From contig CANQOC010000006.1 in assembly GCA_947625375.1 (NCBI GenBank), forward strand, positions 35,303 through 99,302: a stretch of DNA of 64,000 bases, written 5' to 3'. Below, piece by piece: positions 45,186-54,592 of this stretch (positions are counted from its first letter, which is position 1; every line of letters begins with the position of its first letter). The stretch comes from an uncultured Clostridia bacterium (lineage in GTDB: Bacteria > Bacillota > Clostridia > Oscillospirales > Ruminococcaceae). The notes under the pieces are model-generated. The model did no database searches. It saw only the letters and a list, made by a program, of their open reading frames with translations, and was not told where the DNA came from. The position numbers were made by a program, and so were the translations under genes.

Positions 45186-45974
45186 TCAGTCGGTCTTCGC
45201 CGCCATTTTTCGGTACTCCCTCACCGCGAGAACGCCGACCGCGGCGACCATAGCGGCATCTGTCACATATACCCAAGCGAGTCCATGGAGTCCCCGCTGA
45301 TACATCGCCGCGGGGACGTCACAGGCGGCGTGGATAAGCACGGAGGCGGGATAGAGCCACACTTTTCCCCTGACCCTTGCCCCCTCGAACACGAGCACCG
45401 ACAGCGAGACATGAAGCGCAATCGCCATAGCGCGCTCAAAGAGCGACAGCGCCATATTCATCGCCCCGAACGACGCCAGCGACTCGATCTGGAGCCTTGC
45501 GGTCTCCTCGAGCTCGGGTCTGCCCGCCGCGGTCATCTTTATAACCTCGTCGATGCCCACCGTGTTCGTCATGACCGCAATCGCGATTCCCGAGACCATC
45601 GTCATGCCCAAAATCATAACCGCCTCACAGCCTCCGTGCCCGATTCCGTACATCACGGCGGTTTCGGGCGCGTCCTTCTTTTTAAGGATTGTCTTAAAGA
45701 CCAAAAACCTGCCGGTCTCCTCGAAAATTCCCGCCGCGAGCGCCCCGTAGACTATGTATAAGAAGTCGCTCCCCGAGACTAACGGCAGCATCACCGCGTG
45801 AAGAATCTGTTCGAGCACGAGCGCGAAGACGATGAACGCCCCCGCTCCGGCAAAAACCGCCGAAATCGGCGCGGTTTTGACCCTTATTTTAAAAATCACC
45901 CCTAAGATTACCGGCACCGCAGCGCAGATAATGCCGGTCAGCGCCATGAATATTACCGTAGATACCGAAAACAT
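45186..45974 (-). CDS. YhfC-type intramembrane protease homologue
   Basis: 262 residues with about seven or eight hydrophobic segments. The motif FEETGRFLVFK matches the EExxR motif of the YhfC/CPBP superfamily of putative membrane metalloproteases, and a later HAACD segment gives a candidate His ligand. GGAGGG lies before the ATG. It is the last gene of the sdpR-sdpI unit. Function and substrate are unknown; relatives in that superfamily act in peptide maturation or self-immunity. Confidence 0.82.
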   Translation of the reverse strand: MFSVSTVIFMALTGIICAAVPVILGVIFKIRVKTAPISAVFAGAGAFIVFALVLEQILHAVMLPLVSGSDFLYIVYGALAAGIFEETGRFLVFKTILKKKDAPETAVMYGIGHGGCEAVMILGMTMVSGIAIAVMTNTVGIDEVIKMTAAGRPELEETARLQIESLASFGAMNMALSLFERAMAIALHVSLSVLVFEGARVRGKVWLYPASVLIHAACDVPAAMYQRGLHGLAWVYVTDAAMVAAVGVLAVREYRKMAAKTD

Positions 45975-45987
45975 TTTGCCCTCCTGT

Positions 45988-46056
45988 TTACCGTTTTTTC
46001 CCGCCGTCGGTATAGATTCCCCCGACGGCCGCCATCATCGGCGGAAGTCCGGCCAT
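45988..46056 (-). CDS. possible 22-residue peptide between sdpI and yhfC
   Basis: MAGLPPMMAAVGGIYTDGGK followed by KR and a stop. AAGGAG precedes the ATG by four bases and the ATG lies just past the sdpI stop, so translation could be coupled. The coding DNA also contains a hairpin (GCCGTCGG with CCGACGGC), which may be its real reason for existing. No homologue known to me. Confidence 0.35.
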   Translation of the reverse strand: MAGLPPMMAAVGGIYTDGGKKR

Positions 46057-46057
46057 G

Positions 46058-46714
46058 TCACTCCTTCTTCCCGTGCTTCACATAATACACATATGAATAC
46101 AGCATCGGCGCGGAACCCGCGATTGCCGCAAGGACGATATAGCCTGTCACAAGCCACGGGAATGACGCCGCAAAGAACGCCGCAATCACGGTTATAATCC
46201 CGACGGCGACATAGATTTTTCCGGCGAAGCGGTGTGTGGCACGCCAGTTGTCCTCGTCATTCAGCGCCCACGGCACCTTTATTCCGATAGAATAATTCTG
46301 CCCGCACTTCGGGAGGTAGTTCCCGAAGAATATGAACATTATTCCGATGCCGAGGAAAACGGCGGTCGTGACGTTCACCTTTACCCCGAGCGCGAGCGCG
46401 TAGCAAAGTCCGTTCACAAGCAGCGACATCAGCGGACATATCCAGAGGACAATCAGAAAAGGCTTTCCGTCGATGTTCTTGCGCTTCGGGTCGGCAAGCG
46501 TCAGGAGTGTGCAAAAGACATGAACAAGGAGCATCGCCGCGGGAAGCGCGAAAATAAAGACCGCTTTCGGCATATAGCCGTCGGCCGTGCCCTCGGCGTT
46601 GAAGTGCGACGGAACAAGGTCGGGGAGCCGCCCCCACATAATAAGTCCGAAGAGTATCGGAAGGACGGTGATAAGCGACGTCACCAATATTTTCGGAAGG
46701 TATTTTTTAATCAT
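46058..46714 (-). CDS. sdpI: SdpI-family membrane protein
   Basis: 218 residues, six hydrophobic segments. The N-terminal DUF1648-type segment (LPDLVPSHFNAEGTADGY) and the C-terminal YSIGIKVPWALNDEDNWRAT followed by HRFAGK are the SdpI hallmarks. In Bacillus SdpI gives immunity to the SdpC toxin and sequesters the repressor SdpR at the membrane. No sdpC is present here, so a general membrane role or immunity to neighbours is possible. The ATG at 46714 has AGGAGG eight bases upstream and overlaps the sdpR end by eight bases. Confidence 0.9.
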   Translation of the reverse strand: MIKKYLPKILVTSLITVLPILFGLIMWGRLPDLVPSHFNAEGTADGYMPKAVFIFALPAAMLLVHVFCTLLTLADPKRKNIDGKPFLIVLWICPLMSLLVNGLCYALALGVKVNVTTAVFLGIGIMFIFFGNYLPKCGQNYSIGIKVPWALNDEDNWRATHRFAGKIYVAVGIITVIAAFFAASFPWLVTGYIVLAAIAGSAPMLYSYVYYVKHGKKE

Positions 46715-46979
46715 TGTCATTTCCTCCTAAATCCTTTATCCAAAGAATGATTTCCTCGAGCACCGAGGCGTTGAGCTCGTAAAAGATGAATTTTCCCTCC
46801 CGCCTGTCGCGGATAAGGTCGGCGTCTTTGAGCACCGAAAGGTGCCGCGAGACCGCCGCGCCGGATATCGGGAATTTTTCGACGATGTCGCCGGCCGACA
46901 TCGCCCCGCCCTTAAGCATATTGAGTATTTCCCGCCGGGTCGGGTCGGCGAGCGCGCGAAGCGTTGACTGTAAGCCCAA
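46707..46979 (-). CDS. sdpR: ArsR-family repressor, SdpR-like
   Basis: 90 residues, a winged helix. TLRALADPTRREILNMLKGG, AGDIVEKFPISGAAVSRHLS and VLKDADLIRDRREGKFIFYE are typical. It has no metal-binding cysteines, which fits SdpR-type autorepressors rather than metal sensors. It precedes sdpI and its own promoter overlaps a 23 bp palindrome (47008-47030), the likely operator. Confidence 0.92.
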   Translation of the reverse strand: MGLQSTLRALADPTRREILNMLKGGAMSAGDIVEKFPISGAAVSRHLSVLKDADLIRDRREGKFIFYELNASVLEEIILWIKDLGGNDND

Positions 46980-47007
46980 TGTCCTCCTCCTTTCACATCA
47001 TCATCAT

Positions 47008-47063
47008 TTAACATTTAGTCTAAATGTTAAATATAGTCTACCATACCCCCGCAGATTTGTCAA
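47008..47063 (-). promoter_or_regulatory. sdpR promoter with palindromic operator
   Basis: On the minus strand TTGACA (complement of 47058-47063), 17-base spacer, TAGACT (complement of 47035-47040). Just downstream is a perfect palindrome: TTAACATTTAG (47008-47018), one centre base, CTAAATGTTAA (47020-47030), the expected binding site for a homodimeric ArsR protein. Confidence 0.85.
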
Positions 47064-47084
47064 GGGGTAATTTGGGGAAAATTG

Positions 47085-47753
47085 CGCTGCCCGGAAAGAG
47101 GACGGAAATAAGAAGTCGGATATTAGATGATAGAAGATAGAGGATAGAAGCGCAGGAAGGTATGCGGAACACGGAAAATGTGGCGGCAGTTTGCCTTGCT
47201 ATAAGGAATTCGCTGCACTCATACTATTTATAGACTCCTATCCCCCTGTCCCCCTTTCCACATGGAAAGGGGGAACGCATATTTACGGCTTCAGCTCCTA
47301 TGAGTGCGCAGCCGGCGCGCTTCACGCGCAAACGAAAGGAGCAGAAAAACTCCCTCCGGAGTTTTCCTGCTCCATTTCGTTCAGGTCGACCTTCGGTCGA
47401 CCTCGGCTGCGCCCTGTCAGAGAACAGAGGTCAGAAAGTCAGATGTCAGAAACACAAGGAGCCGCTTTGGAAAAGATGTGTTGCCGCTCAATTTTCCCTC
47501 GCCGTCAGGCGGCAATCAAAAGCTTAGCGACGCACAACCCCCTCCCATGTGGGAGGGGGCAGGGGGTAGGAGACTAAAAATAGCATGAGCGAAGCGAATT
47601 CCTTTTAAGCGTCAGTACGTCGCCGTTTTTCTATATTAAACGCGCACAAGTTTCCTCCGCACCCCCTCCCCTCGAGGGGAGGGGCGACTAAAAACAGCAT
47701 GAGCGCAGCGAATTCCTTTTATCGAAAGTGCAGCATCATTCTCCTACGCACCT
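47085..47753. repeat. intergenic repeat mosaic
   Basis: About 670 bases without a gene. A degenerate ATTAGATGATAGAAGATAG run (47105-47150), an inverted ATTCGC unit (47206-47235), a CCCCTTTCCACATGGAAAGG palindrome, cloverleaf copy 4 (47306-47412), a short TCAGAAAGTCAGATG run, a CCGTCAGGCGG hairpin (about 47503), a CCCATGTGGGAGG palindrome and two direct ATTCGC-type units (47574-47606, 47688-47720). Confidence 0.85.
47306..47412 (+). repeat. cloverleaf repeat copy 4
   Basis: Outer stem GCGCAGCCG (47306-47314) with CGGCTGCGC (47404-47412). Arm 1: GCGC with a TTCA loop. Central arm: AACGAAA base, GAGCAG/CTGCTC middle and AAAACTCC/GGAGTTTT tip. Arm 3: AGGTCGACC with GGTCGACCT, a perfect 9 bp stem not found in other copies. 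Confidence 0.9.
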
Positions 47754-48977
47754 TCACTCCCCCCAAAACTCCTTCAGCTTCTCATAAGCCAGCTGGCCCA
47801 TCTTAATATATCCCGCGGGGTTCGGGTGGAGGTCATCGAGGCTGTACTCGTCGGCAAGATACGAGCTGTCCGACGAATCGCAAAGCTCGCCGGCGAAGTC
47901 GATAACGCCGTCAAACTTCCCCTTTTCGACAATCCACTCGTTGACCTGCGTTCTGATTTTCTCGTGGAGCTCGGAATAATAGCCGTTGCCGTTCACCGGG
48001 GTGATTGTTCCGGCATAGATTTTTATCCCCTTTTCGTGACAGCTCTTAATCATAACCTCGTACTGCTCGGTAATCGCGTCGGTGATGTCCTCGTCGGCGT
48101 ATCCGATGTCGTTTATGCCGATGAGCACGATGACATACCTCGTTCCCGCGATGTTAAGGACGTCGCGCTCAAACCTGTCCTTTGCGGCGGTTCCGATTCC
48201 GCCGAAGACCGAGTTTCCGCCGATTCCCTCGTTCACCACCGAGATGTTAGCGGTCTCGGGGTCACTCTTAAGCTGCCGCGCAAGCTCGTCGCTCCAGCGG
48301 TCAAAGCCGTTTGTGGTCGAGCCGTAGCCGTCGGTGATGGAGTCGCCGAACACAACGAGCGTCTTCGTCCCGGCTTCCGCCCAGACGTCAAGCTCGCTGA
48401 TGAAGTACCAGCTCGTCATCGTCTCCTCGGCGCTGAAAGACTCGTCCGAAACGTGGTCTCCCGAGGATATCCAGGTGGTGCACCTTGCGCCGGTGTGACT
48501 CGTCGGGGTGCTCCCCGCGAATTTTCCGCAGCGGATAGTGATTGCAAGGTCGTCGAGCGCGCCGAACGAGAAGTCGATTTCGTCCGACACGACCGTTTCG
48601 CCCGCCGGAATTTCAATCGACTCCGCGCCGCCGAAGGTGACGGCGGTGTCGGTCGAAGGGTCGATTGCGTTCTCGCCCGCGGTCACAAGGTGCGCGATAT
48701 GTACAGCTTCAATCCTCGCGGGAATGTCGCCGTATTCGTTCGAGAGGGTCAGCTTGATTTTTTCTCCGCCGATTGTCGCCCTGATTTGCTGACGAACCGT
48801 GCTCTCCTTAAGGGGCGGATTTATCGGGGTGACGTCCGCGCCGGCGGCAAGCTGTGCCGACGCCCATGAGGCATACCAGCCCGCCTCGTCGGGAATCTTT
48901 ACCTCGCCGCAGGACACAAGTCCCAAGGCCATTGCCGCGACAACGATAATCGCAAAAAGTTTCTTTATCATCTTCAT
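47754..48977 (-). CDS. SGNH/GDSL-type esterase, lipoprotein
   Basis: 407 residues. Lipobox at ALGLVSCGE. An N-terminal jelly-roll-like region (about 30-190) precedes the SGNH hydrolase domain: block I VVFGDSITDGYGSTT (Ser), IGINDIGYADEDI (Asn), and DDLHPNPAGYIKMGQLAYEK (Asp/His). It should deacylate a polysaccharide or other ester outside the cell. It starts four bases inside the end of the upstream paralogue, so the two arose by tandem duplication and are co-translated. Confidence 0.9.
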   Translation of the reverse strand: MKMIKKLFAIIVVAAMALGLVSCGEVKIPDEAGWYASWASAQLAAGADVTPINPPLKESTVRQQIRATIGGEKIKLTLSNEYGDIPARIEAVHIAHLVTAGENAIDPSTDTAVTFGGAESIEIPAGETVVSDEIDFSFGALDDLAITIRCGKFAGSTPTSHTGARCTTWISSGDHVSDESFSAEETMTSWYFISELDVWAEAGTKTLVVFGDSITDGYGSTTNGFDRWSDELARQLKSDPETANISVVNEGIGGNSVFGGIGTAAKDRFERDVLNIAGTRYVIVLIGINDIGYADEDITDAITEQYEVMIKSCHEKGIKIYAGTITPVNGNGYYSELHEKIRTQVNEWIVEKGKFDGVIDFAGELCDSSDSSYLADEYSLDDLHPNPAGYIKMGQLAYEKLKEFWGE

Positions 48978-50299
48978 TTTTTGGCGCTCCTTTTGATGTA
49001 ATTACTGATGTGCTCGAAAACGGTCTTTCCGATATACTTATATCCGCCGTCGTTGAAGTGGAGATAGTCGTTCCAGACCGAGACGTATTTCTTGTCCATC
49101 TTCTCGGGGTCGTCCTCCGAGGCGACGGCCGACGCGAGGTCGATTACGCCGTCGAACCCCGAGGCTTTCGAGAGGACGAACTTGTTGACCTCCTGTCGGA
49201 TTTTTTCGTGGAGAGAGCTGTAATACGCGTTGCCCTTGAACGGCGTGATGGTACAGCCGAAGACCTTTATTCCCTTTTGGTGGCACCTGTCGATAATCGA
49301 CTTGTATTCCGCGATGATGTTCCGCGAGATGTCGCTGTTCGACGCTCCGATGTCGTTCACGCCCATGAGGAGCACGCAGTATTTGACGCCCGGGACGCCG
49401 AGGACGTCGCGGTTTGCGCGCTTTGTCCCGGCGATGTCTCCGCCGTAGTAATAGAGAGCGGTCGCGCCGATGCCCATGTTCACGACCGAGAGGTTTTTAA
49501 GCTCGTCGTCCGCCTGAAGCTGGCACGCAAGCTCGTCGGTATACCGCGAGAAGCCGTTTGTCGTGACGCTTGCGCCGTCGGTGAGCGAGTCCCCGAGGCA
49601 GACGATAGCGCCGGCGTCCTCGCCCGCTTCGGTGTCAAGTCCGCAGATATAGTACCAAGCCGTCATAGTGCAGCCGGCGGGGAGGGTTTCGTCCGAGCCG
49701 TGAGCGCCCGCGGCGACCCATGCCGAGCAGCGAGACGCGGTGTGACAGCTCAGCGTACTCATTGTGGACGGCGCGTGACCGAGCTCCATCGTGATGGCGA
49801 GGTCGGAGAGCGGGTCGAATTCAAAGTCGAGCGCGTCGGTGGTGATTCTCTTCCCGGCGGGGACGCTGAACGAGGTCTTTCCGCCGTATGATAGCGCCGT
49901 CACCGTTTTTTTGTCGACGGTGCTCTTTTTTGGGTCGACAAGCTTCGCGACGTTGATGCTCTTGATTTCGAGGTCGCTGTCGCCGTGCTCGTTCGAGATG
50001 ACGAGCCGGAGGTTTTTCCCGCCGATGCTGACCCTGACCTGCTGTCTGAGGGTGCTTCCGGTGAGGGAAGGCTTCGAGGGAATCTGTTCGTCGGCGTTGG
50101 TCGGTGTGAGGATAGCCGTGCCCCACGTCCTGACCCAGCCGGTGTTGTCTACAGGTTCAACCGTTGTCTTTTCTGTGTTCATATTAGTCTCCTTGCGAAA
50201 AGTTCTTCTTTCCATTGTATAGCCGTGCCCGCCGATGAGGAGGGTCACCGCCATAAAGGCAGCCATAATTCTTCCGAGCATGCAATCTCTCCTTTTCAT
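48974..50299 (-). CDS. SGNH/GDSL-type esterase, secreted paralogue
   Basis: 441 residues. N-terminal hydrophobic segment (MLGRIMAAFMAVTLLIGG) but no lipobox. It has the same two-domain plan as its neighbour: VCLGDSLTDGASVTT, LLMGVNDIGASNSD, and NDYLHFNDGGYKYIGKTVFE. The HTASRCSAWVAAGAHGSDE segment matches the TSHTGARCTTWISSGDHVSD part of the paralogue. Identity looks moderate, so the duplication is not recent. Different anchoring suggests one enzyme works at the surface and one is released or membrane-tethered. Confidence 0.9.
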   Translation of the reverse strand: MKRRDCMLGRIMAAFMAVTLLIGGHGYTMERRTFRKETNMNTEKTTVEPVDNTGWVRTWGTAILTPTNADEQIPSKPSLTGSTLRQQVRVSIGGKNLRLVISNEHGDSDLEIKSINVAKLVDPKKSTVDKKTVTALSYGGKTSFSVPAGKRITTDALDFEFDPLSDLAITMELGHAPSTMSTLSCHTASRCSAWVAAGAHGSDETLPAGCTMTAWYYICGLDTEAGEDAGAIVCLGDSLTDGASVTTNGFSRYTDELACQLQADDELKNLSVVNMGIGATALYYYGGDIAGTKRANRDVLGVPGVKYCVLLMGVNDIGASNSDISRNIIAEYKSIIDRCHQKGIKVFGCTITPFKGNAYYSSLHEKIRQEVNKFVLSKASGFDGVIDLASAVASEDDPEKMDKKYVSVWNDYLHFNDGGYKYIGKTVFEHISNYIKRSAKK

Positions 50300-50387
50300 T
50301 TTCTCCGCCGCGCGGTTATAATCAGTATATCATAAAGACGGGAAAAAGTAAAGCGGATTATAGGGGCAGAGTTTAATCCGCACCCAA

Positions 50388-50610
50388 AAATCAAAAGTTT
50401 TCGGTCAAGCCTTTTTCAAAAGGCTTGCGGATTCCAAAGGCAGAGCCTTTGGTCGCGCTCCGCAGAGCGCGAAACCTCCCACGAAGTGCGCTCCGCAAGG
50501 GGTGAATTGCAAAAATCTGTCCTGTGGACAGTTTTTGCAAGAGGGGAGGACCTGTAAGAGAGGGCCTCCCCTTATGATTCCGCCGTGCGACAGCGCGGCG
50601 GCACCTTGCG
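50388..50610 (+). repeat. multi-hairpin element copy A
   Basis: 223 bases with five clear hairpins in order: AAGCCTTTT/AAAAGGCTT; CCAAAGGC/GCCTTTGG; TCGCGCTC/GAGCGCGA; GCAAAAA plus CTGTCC with GGACAG plus TTTTTGC; GGGGAGG/CCTCCCC; and a sixth, GCCGTGC/GCGCGGC. Copy B at 55939-56160 has the same plan with compensated changes. No coding potential. It lies on the 3' side of groEL, next to its terminator. The rest of 50300-50387 shows nothing. Confidence 0.85.
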
Positions 50611-50639
50611 CAAAAAAGTCCCCGCACTCTGCGGGGACT
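50611..50639 (-). terminator. terminator of groESL
   Basis: AGTCCCCGC (50617-50625) with GCGGGGACT (50631-50639), followed on the minus strand by TTTTTTG. Confidence 0.93.
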
Positions 50640-50656
50640 CTTCATCATTCTATACC

Positions 50657-52612
<1,956 letters not shown>

Positions 52613-52644
52613 TTATTTATTGGCATATGCCATGTTTACGCTCG

Positions 52645-52703
52645 TTAGCAATCTCCCTTTGAGAGTGCTAAATATATTGTACCATCATTTTTCAAAAAAT
52701 CAA
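52645..52703 (-). promoter_or_regulatory. groESL promoter with CIRCE operator
   Basis: CIRCE: TTAGCAATC (52645-52653), nine bases, GAGTGCTAA (52663-52671), one mismatch from the HrcA consensus. On the minus strand the -10 is TACAAT (complement of 52676-52681) and a weak -35 TTGATT (complement of 52698-52703) lies 16 bases upstream. HrcA repression with heat induction is expected. Confidence 0.93.
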
Positions 52704-52879
52704 GCGTTTAGTGTCGGGTAATTTCAAAAAAACCGCTTTTTGTTAATTCATCACATATCCGCCAACATCTGTGGATATAATTTAGTAAAAAAGACACAAA
52801 AATTATTTCCGAAATATAAAACCGAATGAAGATTTTAACACTTTCTTAATTCTTTTGCAACAAAATTTTTTCAAAGGTA

Positions 52880-52908
52880 TTGCAAACCCGCACTCATGGG
52901 ACTATAAT
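52880..52908 (+). promoter_or_regulatory. promoter of the RR-HtrA operon
   Basis: TTGCAA (52880-52885), 17-base spacer, TATAAT (52903-52908), preceded by a strongly AT-rich stretch. Confidence 0.78.
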
Positions 52909-52943
52909 AAACATATACCGACATAAAAAGGAGTGGTTTTTTA

Positions 52944-53651
52944 ATGCAGGGCGTCAAGGTCTTGATAATCGACGCCGACCAAAGCTCGGTCGAGCTCCTG
53001 AAAATCTGTCTCGAAAAAGAGGGATATGCCGTCTTCACCGCCGGGAGCGGCGACGAAGGACTGTCGCGCTTCTCGGCACTAAAGCCCGACATCGTCCTCC
53101 TCGATGCGGTTCTTCCCGCCGTCGACGGGTGGCAGGTTTGCCGTGAAATAAGAAAGACCTCCGCCATACCTCTTATATATATCACCTCGAAGTCCGAAGT
53201 ATTCGACCGCGTTCTCGGACTCGAGCTCGGCGCCGACGACTATATCGTAAAGCCGTTCGACGGAAAAGAGGTAATCGCGAGGATAAAGGCGGTCTGCCGA
53301 AGGACCGGCCCGAAAAAACAGGACGAGGAGCAGCGCGAGGTCCACTACGACGGTCTCGACATCGACATGGCGCGCTACGAGCTCAAGGTGAGGGGAAAGG
53401 TCGTCGACACTCCGCCGAAGGAGTTAGAGCTTCTCTTCCACCTCGCGAGTCACCCGAACACCGTCTTCAACCGCGACCAGCTGCTCGACGAGGTCTGGGG
53501 ATTCGAGTATTACGGCGGCTCGCGCACCATCGACGTGCACATAAAGCGCCTGAGGGATAAGCTCGACGGCGTCTCGAAATATTGGTCCCTCGAAACGGTC
53601 TGGAGCATCGGATATAAATTCGAGCTCGACGAAGCACAGAACGAGAACTGA
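52944..53651 (+). CDS. OmpR-family response regulator (orphan)
   Basis: 235 residues. Receiver domain with Asp10 and phospho-acceptor Asp54 (PDIVLLDAVLPAVDGWQV) and the switch Lys in ADDYIVKPFDGKEV; C-terminal winged helix with TPPKELELLFHLASHPNTVF and RTIDVHIKRLRDKLDGVSKY. No histidine kinase follows; instead come an acidic membrane protein (11-base gap) and HtrA. An envelope-stress circuit is plausible but inferred. The cognate kinase must be elsewhere. Confidence 0.93.
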   Translation: MQGVKVLIIDADQSSVELLKICLEKEGYAVFTAGSGDEGLSRFSALKPDIVLLDAVLPAVDGWQVCREIRKTSAIPLIYITSKSEVFDRVLGLELGADDYIVKPFDGKEVIARIKAVCRRTGPKKQDEEQREVHYDGLDIDMARYELKVRGKVVDTPPKELELLFHLASHPNTVFNRDQLLDEVWGFEYYGGSRTIDVHIKRLRDKLDGVSKYWSLETVWSIGYKFELDEAQNEN

Positions 53652-53662
53652 AAGGTAGGAAT

Positions 53663-54592
53663 ATGATGTTTGATTTCTTTGACGAAGACTTCCCGCTCAC
53701 CAAAAAACAGGAGGAGGAACAGCGCCGCCTGATGGTGGAGGAGGCCGAAAAGGCCGCCGAAGAGGCGCCCGCCGATGAGCCTGCGGAGCAGCCCGCCGCC
53801 GAATATGCCGCCGAGCTCGAAAAAATCATGTCCGACGCGCCCGAACCCTCCCCCGACGACATCTCAATCGAGCCGATTGCCCCCGCCGAACCCGTCACCG
53901 ACGACGAAGAAGACGCGCCCGAACCCGTCTCCGAGGCCGTTGAGGATAAGCTTGAAACCGCCGCCGAAGCGGTTGAAGATAAGCCTGAAGATGCCGCCGA
54001 AGCGGTTGACGATAAGGCCGAATCCGTGACAGAAGCGGTCGAAGACAAGGTCAACGCCGTGACAGAAGCTGTCGAAGATACGGCCGAATCCGCGACCGAC
54101 GCCGTCGAATCAAAGGCGGAAGATGCCGCCGACGCCGTCACGGAGGCGGTTGAAAGCGCTGTTGAAAATCTCGGGGACGGTGCTGAAAACGCCGTTGAAA
54201 ATCTGTCGGAAAATGTTGAAAACCCGCTCGAAGAGGTGCCGGAATTCAACCGGCGGCTTGCCGACCTCGACGACCTCGACGCTCATCTTCACGAGGAGCT
54301 TAAGAGCCTCGGCGAAAAGCTGGACAACATGGAGCGGGTCGTCGACGGAATGGAGGACGGCGAAATCAGCGAGGGATTCGACTATGAATACGACGGCAGG
54401 TACTATGCCGAGGAGGAGACCCCGGCATACCGCCACCCCGAGCTTCACCGGAAGCACACCCCCGCGAAGGCGGCAAAAATGCCGTCCGACGGCGAAATCG
54501 TCCTCAGCCGCGACACCTTGATTAAAGCGGGTGCGGCGGTCGCGGCGGCAGCGGTCGCGGCGCTTATCCTCGGGAGGAAAAAGAAGAAATGA
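53663..54592 (+). CDS. acidic repeat protein with C-terminal membrane anchor
   Basis: 309 residues, not recognised as a named family. Residues about 90-185 are an 11-residue type repeat (TEAVEDK, AEAVDDKAES, TEAVESAVEN) resembling amphipathic LEA or apolipoprotein-like helices. The whole protein is very rich in Glu, Ala and Asp. The only membrane segment is at the extreme C-terminus (LIKAGAAVAAAAVAALILG) and ends RKKKK, so it is probably tail-anchored with the body in the cytoplasm. Its stop overlaps the start of htrA by four bases. Possible roles: stress-protecting filler or scaffold for HtrA. The repeats look internally duplicated. Confidence 0.75.
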   Translation: MMFDFFDEDFPLTKKQEEEQRRLMVEEAEKAAEEAPADEPAEQPAAEYAAELEKIMSDAPEPSPDDISIEPIAPAEPVTDDEEDAPEPVSEAVEDKLETAAEAVEDKPEDAAEAVDDKAESVTEAVEDKVNAVTEAVEDTAESATDAVESKAEDAADAVTEAVESAVENLGDGAENAVENLSENVENPLEEVPEFNRRLADLDDLDAHLHEELKSLGEKLDNMERVVDGMEDGEISEGFDYEYDGRYYAEEETPAYRHPELHRKHTPAKAAKMPSDGEIVLSRDTLIKAGAAVAAAAVAALILGRKKKK

